DNA of 64,000 nt, taken from Bradyrhizobium manausense. GTDB lineage: Bacteria; Pseudomonadota; Alphaproteobacteria; Rhizobiales; Xanthobacteraceae. The stretch is taken from assembly GCF_018129685.1 (NCBI RefSeq), contig NZ_JAFCLG010000001.1, forward strand, positions 1,178,001-1,242,000. Direction: 5' to 3'. Position numbers and translations under genes: made by a program. This document shows, piece by piece, positions 53,942 to 62,922 of this stretch. The notes under the pieces are model-generated. The model worked only from the letters and a program-made list of their open reading frames with translations. It did no database searches and was not told the origin of the DNA. Position 1 is the stretch's first letter; each line of letters opens with the position of its first letter.

Positions 53942-54520
53942 TCACAGCTCTTCGAGGCGACGCCAGCCATGGAGCACGCGGCGGTCATGTGACCTGAACG
54001 CGAAGAAGCAACCGCCGCCGGCGGGCTGATCATGGACGCGAGCAATCTCCAATCCGGAATAATGACAGTACATGAGAGTACCAACGCCACCATGGCCGAC
54101 GAAAAGCACATCGCCAGGCGTATCGCGCGCCAGCACCTGCTCGACTTCCCGGACAATGCGCAGCTGCGCGTCAACCGCTCGTTCCCAGCCACGCACGCTG
54201 ACGTGGGGCTGCCCGAAGAACTGATTGGCCACCGCCTCGAACTCGTCGACGACGAGAAATCCCGTCGCCGATCGGTCGTTCTCATGCATCGTCTCGCGCA
54301 CCTCGACGTCGACGCCCAGCTTTGCGGCAATGATCTGAGCGGTCTCGATCGCCTTTCGCTCTCCGCTGGAGATGACCCGCGTGGTGCCCGACAGCAGTCC
54401 GGTGCGCGTCACGCTCTCTGTACGCGCTTTCCCAACCTCACTCAGGCCCCAGCGCGGAACGGGGATCGACGGATCGACATTCACTTCAGGATGCGTCAGA
54501 TAGCGTACGACATTTGTCAT
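53942..54520 (-). CDS. Histidine phosphatase family protein, variant first motif
   Basis: A 192-residue phosphatase-like protein. The usual RHG is replaced by VRYLTHPEV (R6, H10), while SSGERKAIETAQ and the third motif VGHGGVGT (H near 139) are intact. Family members of this variant occur in rhizobia; the substrate is unknown. ATG 54520 is preferred over 54550. The gap to the upstream oxidoreductase is 66 bases, so it may be the tail of that operon, or a separate gene. Confidence 0.72.
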   Translation of the reverse strand: MTNVVRYLTHPEVNVDPSIPVPRWGLSEVGKARTESVTRTGLLSGTTRVISSGERKAIETAQIIAAKLGVDVEVRETMHENDRSATGFLVVDEFEAVANQFFGQPHVSVRGWERAVDAQLRIVREVEQVLARDTPGDVLFVGHGGVGTLMYCHYSGLEIARVHDQPAGGGCFFAFRSHDRRVLHGWRRLEEL

Positions 54521-54586
54521 GAGTGAACGATCACGCCACAAGGCCTGCATGCAACAGAAACTCGAGACGAGCAGCAGGCGGCTCGG

Positions 54587-55762
54587 TCACGTCATCCGAA
54601 CCCAGGCGCCCTTGGATGCCGAGGATCTCACCGCAGCATCGATGAACTTCACGCCTGCAAGCCCATCTTCAACGGTCGGGAAGATGACCGCGGGATCGGG
54701 CCGTTCACCGGCCCCTGCCGCGCGGATAGCGCGCGCTGCCTCGGCATAGATTGTTGCGAAACCTTCCAGATAGCCCTCGGGGTGGCCCGAGGGGATGCGC
54801 GTAACGCGGCTCGCCTCGCCCAAGGCTCCGGCGCCGCCGCGGGTCAGGAGCTGCCTGGGCCGGCCGTAGGGCGTGAACCAGAGCCGGTTCGGATTCTCCT
54901 GCGCCCATTCGAGACCGCCTTTGCTGCCGTAGACGCGCAGGGTGAGGCCGTTCTCATTGCCGACGGCAACCTGACTCGCCCACAGCATGCCCCTGGCGCC
55001 GCCCTTCCACTTGAGAAGGATCTGGACATCATCATCGAGACGCCGCCCCTCGACAAAGGTCGACAGCTGGGCGAGCAGCTCGTCGAGCTCGAGCCCGGTG
55101 ACGAAGCAGGCCAGATTGTAAGCGTGAGTGCCGATATCGCCGATACATCCGCCGGCGCCGGACCGGGCGGGATCCGTCCGCCACGCCGCCTGCTTCTGGC
55201 CGCTGACCTCCAATCGCTCCGTCAACCAATCCTGCAGATATTCGGCCTGCACCAGCCGGATTTCGCCAAGGTCGCCATTTGCGATCATGGCCCGAGCCTG
55301 CCGGACCATGGGGTATCCCGTGTAATTGTGCGTCACCACGAATACCCTGCCGGTCCTTTTGGCCAGTGCTACCAGCTCCTCGGCCTCCGCGACGGTTGTC
55401 GTCAGTGGCTTGTCGCAGATCACGTGGATGCCGGCTTCCAGGAAAGCTTTCGCGACCGGGCCGTGCATGTGATTGGGCGTCACGATCGACACCGCCTCGA
55501 TGCCGTCCGCTCGCGCAGCTTCCGCCTTCGCCATCTCCTCGAACGATCCGTAGGCACGGTTGTCGGCGATGCCGAGCTCCTTTGCGGAAGCCCTGGCGCG
55601 AGCCGGATCGGATGCGAGCGCACCGGCGACCAGCTCGAACTGGTCGTCGATGCGAGCAGCAATGCGGTGGACCGCGCCGATGAAGGCCCCCTGGCCGCCT
55701 CCGACCATGCCGAGCCGGATACGACGATGACCGCCAGTCTCGTTGCCTGCTTCGATTGCCAT
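54587..55762 (-). CDS. Gfo/Idh/MocA family oxidoreductase (first of two)
   Basis: A 391-residue NAD(P)-dependent sugar dehydrogenase-type protein. Rossmann motif GMVGGGQGAFIG is at 18-29, IVTPNHMH and the DKP motif (CDKPLTTT, equivalent to the family EKP) are at the active site. It is the last structural gene of the carbohydrate operon, 12 bases after the TIM-barrel gene. In comparable loci such enzymes oxidise carbon 3 of a glycoside or inositol. Confidence 0.87.
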   Translation of the reverse strand: MAIEAGNETGGHRRIRLGMVGGGQGAFIGAVHRIAARIDDQFELVAGALASDPARARASAKELGIADNRAYGSFEEMAKAEAARADGIEAVSIVTPNHMHGPVAKAFLEAGIHVICDKPLTTTVAEAEELVALAKRTGRVFVVTHNYTGYPMVRQARAMIANGDLGEIRLVQAEYLQDWLTERLEVSGQKQAAWRTDPARSGAGGCIGDIGTHAYNLACFVTGLELDELLAQLSTFVEGRRLDDDVQILLKWKGGARGMLWASQVAVGNENGLTLRVYGSKGGLEWAQENPNRLWFTPYGRPRQLLTRGGAGALGEASRVTRIPSGHPEGYLEGFATIYAEAARAIRAAGAGERPDPAVIFPTVEDGLAGVKFIDAAVRSSASKGAWVRMT

Positions 55763-55774
55763 CTGTTGCCTCGC

Positions 55775-56830
55775 TCAGGAGATGCCGAGCATCTTGCGGT
55801 TCATCTGGACGTCAGTGCCGGCGCCGGCGAAGTCATCGAAGGCCTTTTCGGTGACCCGGATGATATGGTTCCTGATGAACTCGGCGCCTTCGCGCGCACC
55901 GTCCTCGGGATGCTTTAGCGCGCATTCCCATTCGAGCACGGCCCAGCTGTCGTAATCATACTGCGTCAGCTTGGAGAACACCGCGCCGAAATCGATCTGC
56001 CCGTCACCAGGCGAGCGGAAGCGGCCGGCCCTGTTCACCCAGCCCTGGAATCCGCCATAGACGCCTTGCCTGCCGGTCGGGTTGAACTCGGCGTCCTTGA
56101 CGTGAAAGGCCTTGATGCGGTCGTGGTAGATGTCGATGTAGTCGAGATAGTCGAGCTGCTGCAGCACGAAGTGCGAGGGGTCGTAGAGCAGGTTCGCCCG
56201 CGGATGGTTGTCCACCCTTTCGAGGAACATCTCGTAGGAGACGCCGTCGTGGAGATCTTCGCCGGGATGAATCTCGTAGGCGAGATCGACGCCGTGCGCA
56301 TCCGCTTCGTCGAGGATCGGCCGCCATCGCCTCGCGAGCTCGTCGAAGGCCTCCTCGACGAGGCCGGGTGGGCGCTGCGGCCACGGATAAATATAGGGCC
56401 AGGCGAGCGCACCCGAGAAGGTCGCGTGCGCCGTGAGCCCGAGGCGCCTTGAGGCGCGGATCGCGGACTTGACCTGGTCGACGGCCCATTCGGTGCGCGC
56501 TTTCGGATTGCCTCGCACCTCAGGCGCGGCGAAGCCGTCGAACACGGCGTCATAGGCCGGATGCACCGCGACGAGCTGGCCCTGCAGATGGGTTGAAAGC
56601 TCGGAGATCGCCAGGCCATGACTGGCGGCAACGCCTTTCACCTCGTCAGCGTAGCCTTGCGACTCCGCGGCCTTCTTCAGATCGAACAGCCGCCCATCCC
56701 AGCTCGGGATCTGGACGCCGATGTAGCCGAGCGAGGCGGCCCATTTGCAGATCGACTCGAAGGAATTGAACGGCGCCGTGTCGGTTGCGAACTGAGCGAG
56801 GAAGATTGCGGGTCCCTTGATCATCTTCAT
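55775..56830 (-). CDS. Xylose isomerase-like TIM-barrel protein (sugar phosphate isomerase/epimerase)
   Basis: A 351-residue AP-endonuclease-2/xylose isomerase-like barrel. Metal-binding residues are visible: E in YEIHPGED, D in YDPSHF, H in FHVKDAEF and E in LEWECALKH. Such barrels isomerise, epimerise or cleave keto-sugars or inositols. ATG 56830 has AAGGAA 6 bases before it. It sits 52 bases after LacI and 12 before the dehydrogenase. The substrate should be a product of the Gfo/Idh/MocA enzymes (inference). Confidence 0.85.
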   Translation of the reverse strand: MKMIKGPAIFLAQFATDTAPFNSFESICKWAASLGYIGVQIPSWDGRLFDLKKAAESQGYADEVKGVAASHGLAISELSTHLQGQLVAVHPAYDAVFDGFAAPEVRGNPKARTEWAVDQVKSAIRASRRLGLTAHATFSGALAWPYIYPWPQRPPGLVEEAFDELARRWRPILDEADAHGVDLAYEIHPGEDLHDGVSYEMFLERVDNHPRANLLYDPSHFVLQQLDYLDYIDIYHDRIKAFHVKDAEFNPTGRQGVYGGFQGWVNRAGRFRSPGDGQIDFGAVFSKLTQYDYDSWAVLEWECALKHPEDGAREGAEFIRNHIIRVTEKAFDDFAGAGTDVQMNRKMLGIS

Positions 56831-56882
56831 CGAATGATTCCTTCTGATTTTGTTTTGCGCGGCGGCCTCGGACCCGCGGCAG

Positions 56883-57932
56883 TTACGGCAGATTGTCGCG
56901 CAGGAAAATGTCGATCCGGATACGCTCCTGATCGTGGCTGATCGGCTCTTCCATGCAATGCGCCAGCAGCACCCGCGCCGCCGACCGTGCCTCGTGGCCT
57001 GGATCCTGGTTGATGATGGCATCGAGCGTGCCGCGGACCAGAAAACGCCGCGTATACTGCGTCAGTTCGTGGGTGATCCAGACCACGTCTCGCGCGCGGC
57101 CGGACGCCTCGAGCGCATCGGCGATGCCGCGGTTTCCGGCGCCGCAGCAATATATGCCGCGCAGATCGGCATGCCGCGCGAGCAGCGTGGCGGTGAGCTC
57201 CCGCGTGCGCTCGCTGTCGTCGCGTCCCTCGATGACCGGGAGCGCGCGCAGGTTCGGATACTCGCTCGACAGGATCTGATGGAAGCCGAATTGGCGCTCG
57301 GTGTGATCGCGCAATGACAACGATCCCGCGATCACGGCGACCGTTCCCCCTTGCCCGGCAAGGAAACGGCCCATCAGCGTTGCAGCGGTGCGCCCGGCCG
57401 CCGGATTGTCGATACCGACATAGTGCAGGCGGCGCGAGCTCGGCGCGTCCGACACCAGCGTCACCACGGCGACGCCGCGCGCGGTGAGCTCATCGATGGC
57501 AGCGCGCACTCTGGGATGGTCGAGCGCGATGACCGCGACACCCTGGTAGGCCGGCGACAGATTCTCCAGCGCGCTTGCCAGCACATCCGGATCGAACACG
57601 TCGACATGGTGGATATCGATGAAGCCGCGCTGGCCGGCGAGCCAGTCTGCGGTGCGCTGGACCTGCTCGGTCAGGCTGGTCATGAAGCTGTTGCTGCCGG
57701 AGGGCAGCACGAATGCGAAGCGAAAACTGTGCCCGCGAGCAAGCCGCGCGGCCGCAACATCCGCGCGGTAGCCGAGCTTGGCCACAGCAGCCTCGACCCG
57801 CGCGACAGTCTTGGCGCGCACGCCCTCGCGCCGATTGACGACGCGATCGACGGTGGCGAGCGAAACGCCCGCCGCACGCGCGACGTCCTCCAGCGTGGCG
57901 CGAACCGCCGGCTGCGTCGCGCCGGCTGTCAT
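56883..57932 (-). CDS. LacI family transcriptional regulator
   Basis: A 349-residue repressor. HTH at residues 13-33 (TLEDVARAAGVSLATVDRVV) and hinge helix, then the periplasmic-binding-protein-like effector domain with FVLPSGSNSFM and VGIDNPAAGRTA. The start ATG 57932 overlaps the ThuA-like stop by 4 bases (ATGA). It is in the middle of the operon, so it is likely autoregulated, repressing the whole locus until sugar binds. No operator palindrome with a central CG was recognised. Confidence 0.93.
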   Translation of the reverse strand: MTAGATQPAVRATLEDVARAAGVSLATVDRVVNRREGVRAKTVARVEAAVAKLGYRADVAAARLARGHSFRFAFVLPSGSNSFMTSLTEQVQRTADWLAGQRGFIDIHHVDVFDPDVLASALENLSPAYQGVAVIALDHPRVRAAIDELTARGVAVVTLVSDAPSSRRLHYVGIDNPAAGRTAATLMGRFLAGQGGTVAVIAGSLSLRDHTERQFGFHQILSSEYPNLRALPVIEGRDDSERTRELTATLLARHADLRGIYCCGAGNRGIADALEASGRARDVVWITHELTQYTRRFLVRGTLDAIINQDPGHEARSAARVLLAHCMEEPISHDQERIRIDIFLRDNLP

Positions 57933-58573
57933 TCGCGCGCCGCCCACAGCATGCCGCGGGTCATCAACGTCCGGATCTCCGGCACGTCGAGCTCGTAGGC
58001 GCGGTGGCCGAGCGAGGAATAGAACACCCTGCCCGCGCCATAACGCTTCTTCCAGACCACCGGCATCACCACGCCATCGATCCAGGATGCGTGCTCGCCG
58101 CTAAAAGTCGTCGTCGCCAACACATCGATAGCGGGGTCGATATGCATGTAATACTGCTCGGAACGATGGTCGAAGCTCTTCAGTCCCGTCATGATGGGAT
58201 CGTCGGGCTTGGTCACGTCGACCTTGTAGTCGATGATGTTGCCGGGATGCGCAACCCACTGTCCGCCGCACAGGAACTGGTAGTCCACAGAATCGCGGAA
58301 CGCATCGCACATGCCGCCATGATGGCCGGCGAGCCCAACGCCACTACGCACCGCCGCGCAGAGGTTGAGCGCGTCTGCCTTCTCGATCTTCGACATGGTG
58401 TAGATCGGGATGATCAAGGAGAGGTCATGAATCCGGGGATCGCCGAATGCCTCCGTCGTCGTCTCAATCCGGACCTCGAAGCCTTCCGCCTTGAGCCAGC
58501 CGCGGATCATCGAGGCACAGAGATCGGGATCGTGCCCGGGCCAGCCGCCCCATACAATCATTGCCTTGCGCAT
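57929..58573 (-). CDS. ThuA-like protein
   Basis: A 214-residue protein with the ThuA fold (glutamine-amidotransferase-like): IVWGGWPGHDP at the start, a GVGLAGHHGGMCDAFRD segment near residue 78, and VDYKVDVTKPDDPIMTG. ThuA family members act in trehalose and glycoside use, alongside ThuB dehydrogenases. ATG 58573 is chosen because GAGGAA is 7 bases before it. It overlaps LacI and follows the second oxidoreductase by 10 bases. Confidence 0.83.
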   Translation of the reverse strand: MRKAMIVWGGWPGHDPDLCASMIRGWLKAEGFEVRIETTTEAFGDPRIHDLSLIIPIYTMSKIEKADALNLCAAVRSGVGLAGHHGGMCDAFRDSVDYQFLCGGQWVAHPGNIIDYKVDVTKPDDPIMTGLKSFDHRSEQYYMHIDPAIDVLATTTFSGEHASWIDGVVMPVVWKKRYGAGRVFYSSLGHRAYELDVPEIRTLMTRGMLWAARE

Positions 58574-58583
58574 GGTCATTTCC

Positions 58584-59681
58584 TCAGTCGATCTGTCCGG
58601 TTTCACGTCCGGCCGGCAGCATCGCCGGCCGCTCGACGTGGCTCTCGATCTTGACGCGCCGCCCTTCGTCGGCGGAGGTCTGGAACGCCTCCATCACCTC
58701 CAGCACGTGAAAGGCGAGCGCACCGCTGGCACGATGCGGCCGGTCGTTCAGAATCGCGGACGCCATGTCGGCGACGCCAATGGAACGGAACTCGCCTTCG
58801 ACATGACCGTGTGTCAACGGCATCGTTTCCCATTCACCGCCGGTCTTCGCGACCTGCACCTCGCCGCCGAAGCGGTTCGGATCCGGCACCAGCATGCTGC
58901 CCTTGTCGCCGTAGATCTCGATCGGCAAGTGACGGTGCTTAGGCACATCGAAGCTCATCGCGATCGAGACCACTGCCCCGCTCTCGAATTCGAGCGTCCC
59001 TGCGACATGGGTCGAAACCTCGACGGGGATCAAGGTGCCATTCATCGGCTGGCTGGTGACCAGACGCTCGGATTTCGGCCGCGCGGTCGAGCCCATCACA
59101 CTGGCGACCGGCCCCAAGAGCTGCACGAGATCGGTGATGTAGTACGGGCCCATGTCGAGCATCGGCCCACCGCCGCGCAGGTAGTAGAACCCTGGCGCCG
59201 GATGCCAACGCTCGTGGCCAGGACAGCCAAAGAACGCGCTGCCCGCAACGGGCGTGCCGATCGCACCGTCGTCAATCAGCTTGCGCGCGGTCTGGTGCCC
59301 ACCGCCGAGGAACGTGTCGGGCGCGCAGCCGACGCGAAGGCCCTTGTGAGCGGCGAGATCCATCACCTTGCGGGCCTCCGCGACGTTGATGCCGAGCGGC
59401 TTCTCTGAATGAACGTGCTTGCCGGCGTTCAGTACCGCGAGGCTGACGTCGGTGTGGGCAAGCGGCACGGTGAGATTGATGACGATCTCGACGTCGTCGC
59501 GCTTGAGCAGCTGGTCGACCCGCATGGCTGGTAGTCCAAAGGCGGCGCCCTGGCGCTCGGCGACATCGCTGCGCATGTCGGCCAATGCCCTCACCTCCAT
59601 GACCGGAAAGCGCTGCGCTGCCTTGATGTAAGCGGTGCTGATCACACCACAGCCGATGATTCCGACGCCGACTTTTCTCAT
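58584..59681 (-). CDS. Gfo/Idh/MocA family oxidoreductase (second of two)
   Basis: A 365-residue protein starting KVGVGIIGCGVIS (Rossmann GxGxxx) and containing the SEKPLG active-site motif and the C-terminal sheet domain (THVAGTLEFESGAVVSIAMS). It follows the permeases by 22 bases. It differs from the first oxidoreductase in length and in the insert, so it probably acts on a different substrate or intermediate. In thu loci, ThuB is a member of this family next to ThuA. Confidence 0.88.
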   Translation of the reverse strand: MRKVGVGIIGCGVISTAYIKAAQRFPVMEVRALADMRSDVAERQGAAFGLPAMRVDQLLKRDDVEIVINLTVPLAHTDVSLAVLNAGKHVHSEKPLGINVAEARKVMDLAAHKGLRVGCAPDTFLGGGHQTARKLIDDGAIGTPVAGSAFFGCPGHERWHPAPGFYYLRGGGPMLDMGPYYITDLVQLLGPVASVMGSTARPKSERLVTSQPMNGTLIPVEVSTHVAGTLEFESGAVVSIAMSFDVPKHRHLPIEIYGDKGSMLVPDPNRFGGEVQVAKTGGEWETMPLTHGHVEGEFRSIGVADMASAILNDRPHRASGALAFHVLEVMEAFQTSADEGRRVKIESHVERPAMLPAGRETGQID

Positions 59682-59703
59682 TGTTGTCTCCGTAAAGTAG
59701 CCT

Positions 59704-60552
59704 TCATCCCTTGACCGCGCCTGCCGTGAGGCCGGCGACGATGTGCTTTTGCGCCAACAGGAACAAAATGATCGTCGGCAGGATGGTGAGCGTGATGAAG
59801 GCCAGGATCAGGTGCCATTCGGACGAGTATTCGCCCTGATAGATCATGATGCCGAGTGGCCAGGGATAGAGCGCATCGGTGTTGAGCATCACCAGCGGCA
59901 GCAGATAGGCATTCCAGCTGTTAACGAAGGTGATGGTGCCGACGGTCGCCAGGATTGGCCGCGACAACGGCAGCGTCACGTAGCGGAAGAACTTGATGTA
60001 GCTACAGCCGTCGACCAGCGCCGCTTCGAGCAGCTCGTGAGGAATGTCCTTGAAGAAGCGCCGCAGCAGCAGCACGCTCATGGCAAGGCTGAAGGCCACC
60101 TGCGGCAACGCGACGCCGAAATAAGTATCGAGCAGCCCGAGATCGCGCACCTTGATGAACAGCGGCAGCACGGCAGTCGCCGCCGGAAACAGCAGGCCAA
60201 GCGTCAGATAGCTCAGCAACATTGAGCTGCCGAAGAACCTGACATGGGCGAAGGTGAACGCCGCCATCGACGCGACGATCAGGGTCAAGGTCACCGTGAG
60301 GGTCGAGATAACAAGCGAGTTGCGCAGGAGTTGCCAGTAGCGCCCGGAGAACAGTATGTCGGCATAATTCTGCCATTCCCAATGACGGGGCAGGCCGAAC
60401 GGATTGACACGCAGCTCGCCCAGCGATTTGAAGCCACCGAGCAAGGTGGCGAGCAGCGGCACCAGCACGAAGATGGCGACAACAACGAGGAACGCCGCCT
60501 TGAACAGTACGGCGGGATCGAACGGCGCGCGGGTCACCTCGGCATCATTCAT
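59704..60552 (-). CDS. Carbohydrate ABC transporter permease, MalG type
   Basis: A 282-residue inner-membrane subunit with about six TM helices and the EAA loop ELLEAALVDGCSYIKFFRYVTLPLSRP, which docks to an ATPase. The ATG 60552 overlaps the first permease by 8 bases. It works with the MalF-type permease as a heterodimeric channel. No ATP-binding subunit is encoded in the window. Confidence 0.92.
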   Translation of the reverse strand: MNDAEVTRAPFDPAVLFKAAFLVVVAIFVLVPLLATLLGGFKSLGELRVNPFGLPRHWEWQNYADILFSGRYWQLLRNSLVISTLTVTLTLIVASMAAFTFAHVRFFGSSMLLSYLTLGLLFPAATAVLPLFIKVRDLGLLDTYFGVALPQVAFSLAMSVLLLRRFFKDIPHELLEAALVDGCSYIKFFRYVTLPLSRPILATVGTITFVNSWNAYLLPLVMLNTDALYPWPLGIMIYQGEYSSEWHLILAFITLTILPTIILFLLAQKHIVAGLTAGAVKG

Positions 60553-61486
60553 CGCGCATGAACCATCGCTTGTAGGTGAACGCAAAGGTCACGCAGATCA
60601 CGAACAGGATGACGCCGATGGCGCTACCATAGCCAACCCGCATCCGCGAAATGCCGTTGTTGTAAAGGAAGCTCACCATCGTGTTGGAGGAATCCGCCGG
60701 TCCCCCGCGCGTCAGCGGCATGACGAGATCGAACAGCTGCAGCGAACCGACGATGGCGAAGAACACGGAGAGGCGGATCGTCGGATAGAGCAAGGGAATG
60801 ACGACATGGCGCAGGGATTGCGAGCGCGTTGCGCCGTCGATCCGCGCCGCTTCGATCAGGCTCTTGTCGAGGCTCTGGAGCGCCGCGATGAACAGCATCA
60901 TGTGGAAGCCAAAGTACTTCCAGACGATCACAATCAGCACCGCGAGCATCGCGGTGTCGGTGGAGGCCAAGAGATGCGGCGGCTCCGCGCCGAAGACACG
61001 CCAGATCGAGGCAACGAGGCCGTAGTCGCCGTCGTAAACGAAGCTGAAAATCAATCCGGTCGCGATCTCGGCGAGGATATAGGGCATGAAGAACAGCATG
61101 CGCAGCGCCACCGCGCCGCGAAACTTCTCGGCCAGCATCAAGGCCAATGTCAGCGCGAGCGGCAGCTGGACCGCAAGCGAGACTGCAACGATCAGCCCGT
61201 TGTTGCGCAGCGCCAGCCAGAAGGCGCGCGTTTCCAGCACGAAGCGGTAATTGTCGAAACCGATCCAGCGGGTCGGCCTGCCGAATCCGTTCCAGTTGAA
61301 GCCTGAATACCAGGCCGCCTCACCGATCGGCAGCACCACGAACAGCGTGAACAGCAGCAATGCCGGCGGCAGGAACAGGATCAGGACGGTGAAACGGCCG
61401 TCCCAGCTGGGGCCGCGGCTCGCGACATGCGAAGCTGCCTCGCCAGCAACGTTGATCGGCGAGGCGATCGCGATCCGACGCGCCAC
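60545..61486 (-). CDS. Carbohydrate ABC transporter permease, MalF type
   Basis: A 313-residue inner-membrane subunit with about six helices, an extended polar N terminus (1-30), and the EAA loop LDKSLIEAARIDGATRSQSLRHVVIPLLYP. It starts 2 bases after the binding protein stop, so both are co-translated. The partner is the MalG-type permease. Confidence 0.92.
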   Translation of the reverse strand: MARRIAIASPINVAGEAASHVASRGPSWDGRFTVLILFLPPALLLFTLFVVLPIGEAAWYSGFNWNGFGRPTRWIGFDNYRFVLETRAFWLALRNNGLIVAVSLAVQLPLALTLALMLAEKFRGAVALRMLFFMPYILAEIATGLIFSFVYDGDYGLVASIWRVFGAEPPHLLASTDTAMLAVLIVIVWKYFGFHMMLFIAALQSLDKSLIEAARIDGATRSQSLRHVVIPLLYPTIRLSVFFAIVGSLQLFDLVMPLTRGGPADSSNTMVSFLYNNGISRMRVGYGSAIGVILFVICVTFAFTYKRWFMRDE

Positions 61487-61488
61487 CG

Positions 61489-62754
61489 TCAGTTACCCTG
61501 CTTGTACGCCGCTTCGATCGCTTTCGCGGCGTCCTGCGGGCTCATGCTGCCGCCGGCGATTTCAGCAGTAACGTCGTTGACGACGCGACCGACCGAGGGA
61601 CCAAGGCTCTGGTCATAGAAGTTCTGATGATAATTGGACTTCGCCAGATTGGCCGCGATCTGCTTCATGAAGGCGCTCTTGAGGCCGTCCTCGCCGCCCT
61701 TGACGACGGGAACGATGAAGTTGCCGGCAGCGAGCCGAGCCTGCACGTCCTTGGAGATAAAGAATTTCAGGAAGTCGACCGCCTCCTTCGGCGAGTCCTT
61801 GGTGACCAACCAGCCGGTAATGCCGCCGAGCGTATCGGACGGATCACCCTTGCCGCCGGGTACGACCGGAAAATCGAACCAGCCGAGCTTGTCGTCACTG
61901 AGCCCGACCTTGTCGGCGGCGAGTGCGCGCTGGGTGTGATAGAAGGACGAGATGGCCAGGATCATCGCGGCTTTTCCGTCACCGAAATAGCCGACCGCCT
62001 GTGGGTTCTTGAAGCCGAGGAAGCCGTTCTGGAACGGCTGCAGATCAACGAGCTGCTTGAACAACTCGCCGGATTTCTGGAAAGTTTCGCCGGCGAAGCC
62101 GCCGTTTTCGCCCTTCAGCGCTGCATCGAAGGCCGGCTTGCCGCCGATGCGCACTGCAAGATGCGTCCAGTAGAAATGCAGCGGCCATTTATCGGCACCG
62201 CCAACCACAATCGGGGTCACACCCGCAGCCTTCAGCGTTTTCACCGCTCCGAGCAGATCGTCCCATGTCTTGATCTTGCTTGCATCGGCATTACCCTTGG
62301 CCATCAAATCCTTGTTGTAGAGGAAACCGACCTGCGACAGTGCGATCGGAAGTCCAAAGACGCGGCCATTCTGGGTGAAGGCGGCGAGCGCCGCCGGTGC
62401 GATCGCGTCGCTGTAGCCGCCGCTCTTCACAGAATCGGTGATGTCTTCCAGCACGCCGGCTTCGATCTGTGTCTTCAGAACGCCGCCTGCCCAGCTGTAG
62501 ATGATGTTCGGCCGGTCCTTTGATTGCAGGATGGTCGGCAGCTTGGCCTTGTAGGCCTCGTTCTCGAGGAACTGCATCTCGACCTTCACACCGGGATGCG
62601 ACGCCTCGTAGCTACGCGCGACCTCCTCCCAGACCTTCACCTGGGCCGGATTGACCTCGATGTGGAGCCATTTGACGGTCGTGTCGGCCGACGCGGAGTT
62701 CGCCCAAAGCAGGCATGCAGCAGCGGTGAGTCCCAGCCTGGCGAGCAGCCTCAT
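61489..62754 (-). CDS. ABC transporter substrate-binding protein for a carbohydrate
   Basis: A 421-residue periplasmic receptor of the CUT1 family. Signal peptide residues 1-23 (AAACLLWANSASAD); the family pattern appears in PNIIYSWAGGVLKTQIEAGVLEDIT and the CUT1-type FPVVPGGKGDPSDTLGGITGW. ATG 62754 is preferred over GTG 62757: GGGAGG lies 5 bases upstream. It is the first gene of the operon; a terminator or attenuator was not seen after it. Confidence 0.92.
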   Translation of the reverse strand: MRLLARLGLTAAACLLWANSASADTTVKWLHIEVNPAQVKVWEEVARSYEASHPGVKVEMQFLENEAYKAKLPTILQSKDRPNIIYSWAGGVLKTQIEAGVLEDITDSVKSGGYSDAIAPAALAAFTQNGRVFGLPIALSQVGFLYNKDLMAKGNADASKIKTWDDLLGAVKTLKAAGVTPIVVGGADKWPLHFYWTHLAVRIGGKPAFDAALKGENGGFAGETFQKSGELFKQLVDLQPFQNGFLGFKNPQAVGYFGDGKAAMILAISSFYHTQRALAADKVGLSDDKLGWFDFPVVPGGKGDPSDTLGGITGWLVTKDSPKEAVDFLKFFISKDVQARLAAGNFIVPVVKGGEDGLKSAFMKQIAANLAKSNYHQNFYDQSLGPSVGRVVNDVTAEIAGGSMSPQDAAKAIEAAYKQGN

Positions 62755-62922
62755 CACATCCTCCCGATCGAGTCTTAATTTTCTTTGGCCGCGATCCTGC
62801 CTTCAATTTTTGAGGTACGCAACTAAAATTCTGACCTATGCACCTCACGACGAGAATGGCTAAGGTTAGCAAAAGAGTCGGGGCGGCTTTCGCGGCTCCC
62901 AAAGTAATACTGAGAGGTTCCC
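62755..62922. promoter_or_regulatory. Divergent promoter region of the sugar operon and SDR gene
   Basis: This 168-base gap drives the leftward ABC operon and the rightward SDR gene and is AT-richer than its surroundings. GCTAA-GG-TTAGC (62859-62870) is a 5-bp perfect palindrome, the only candidate LacI site seen; it lacks the central CG of classic LacI operators. Confidence 0.45.

Noticed and set aside
62859..62870. GCTAAGGTTAGC palindrome as the LacI operator
   Set aside because: Arms are only 5 bp and it lacks the central CG common in LacI-type sites; listed as a weak candidate within the promoter region only.
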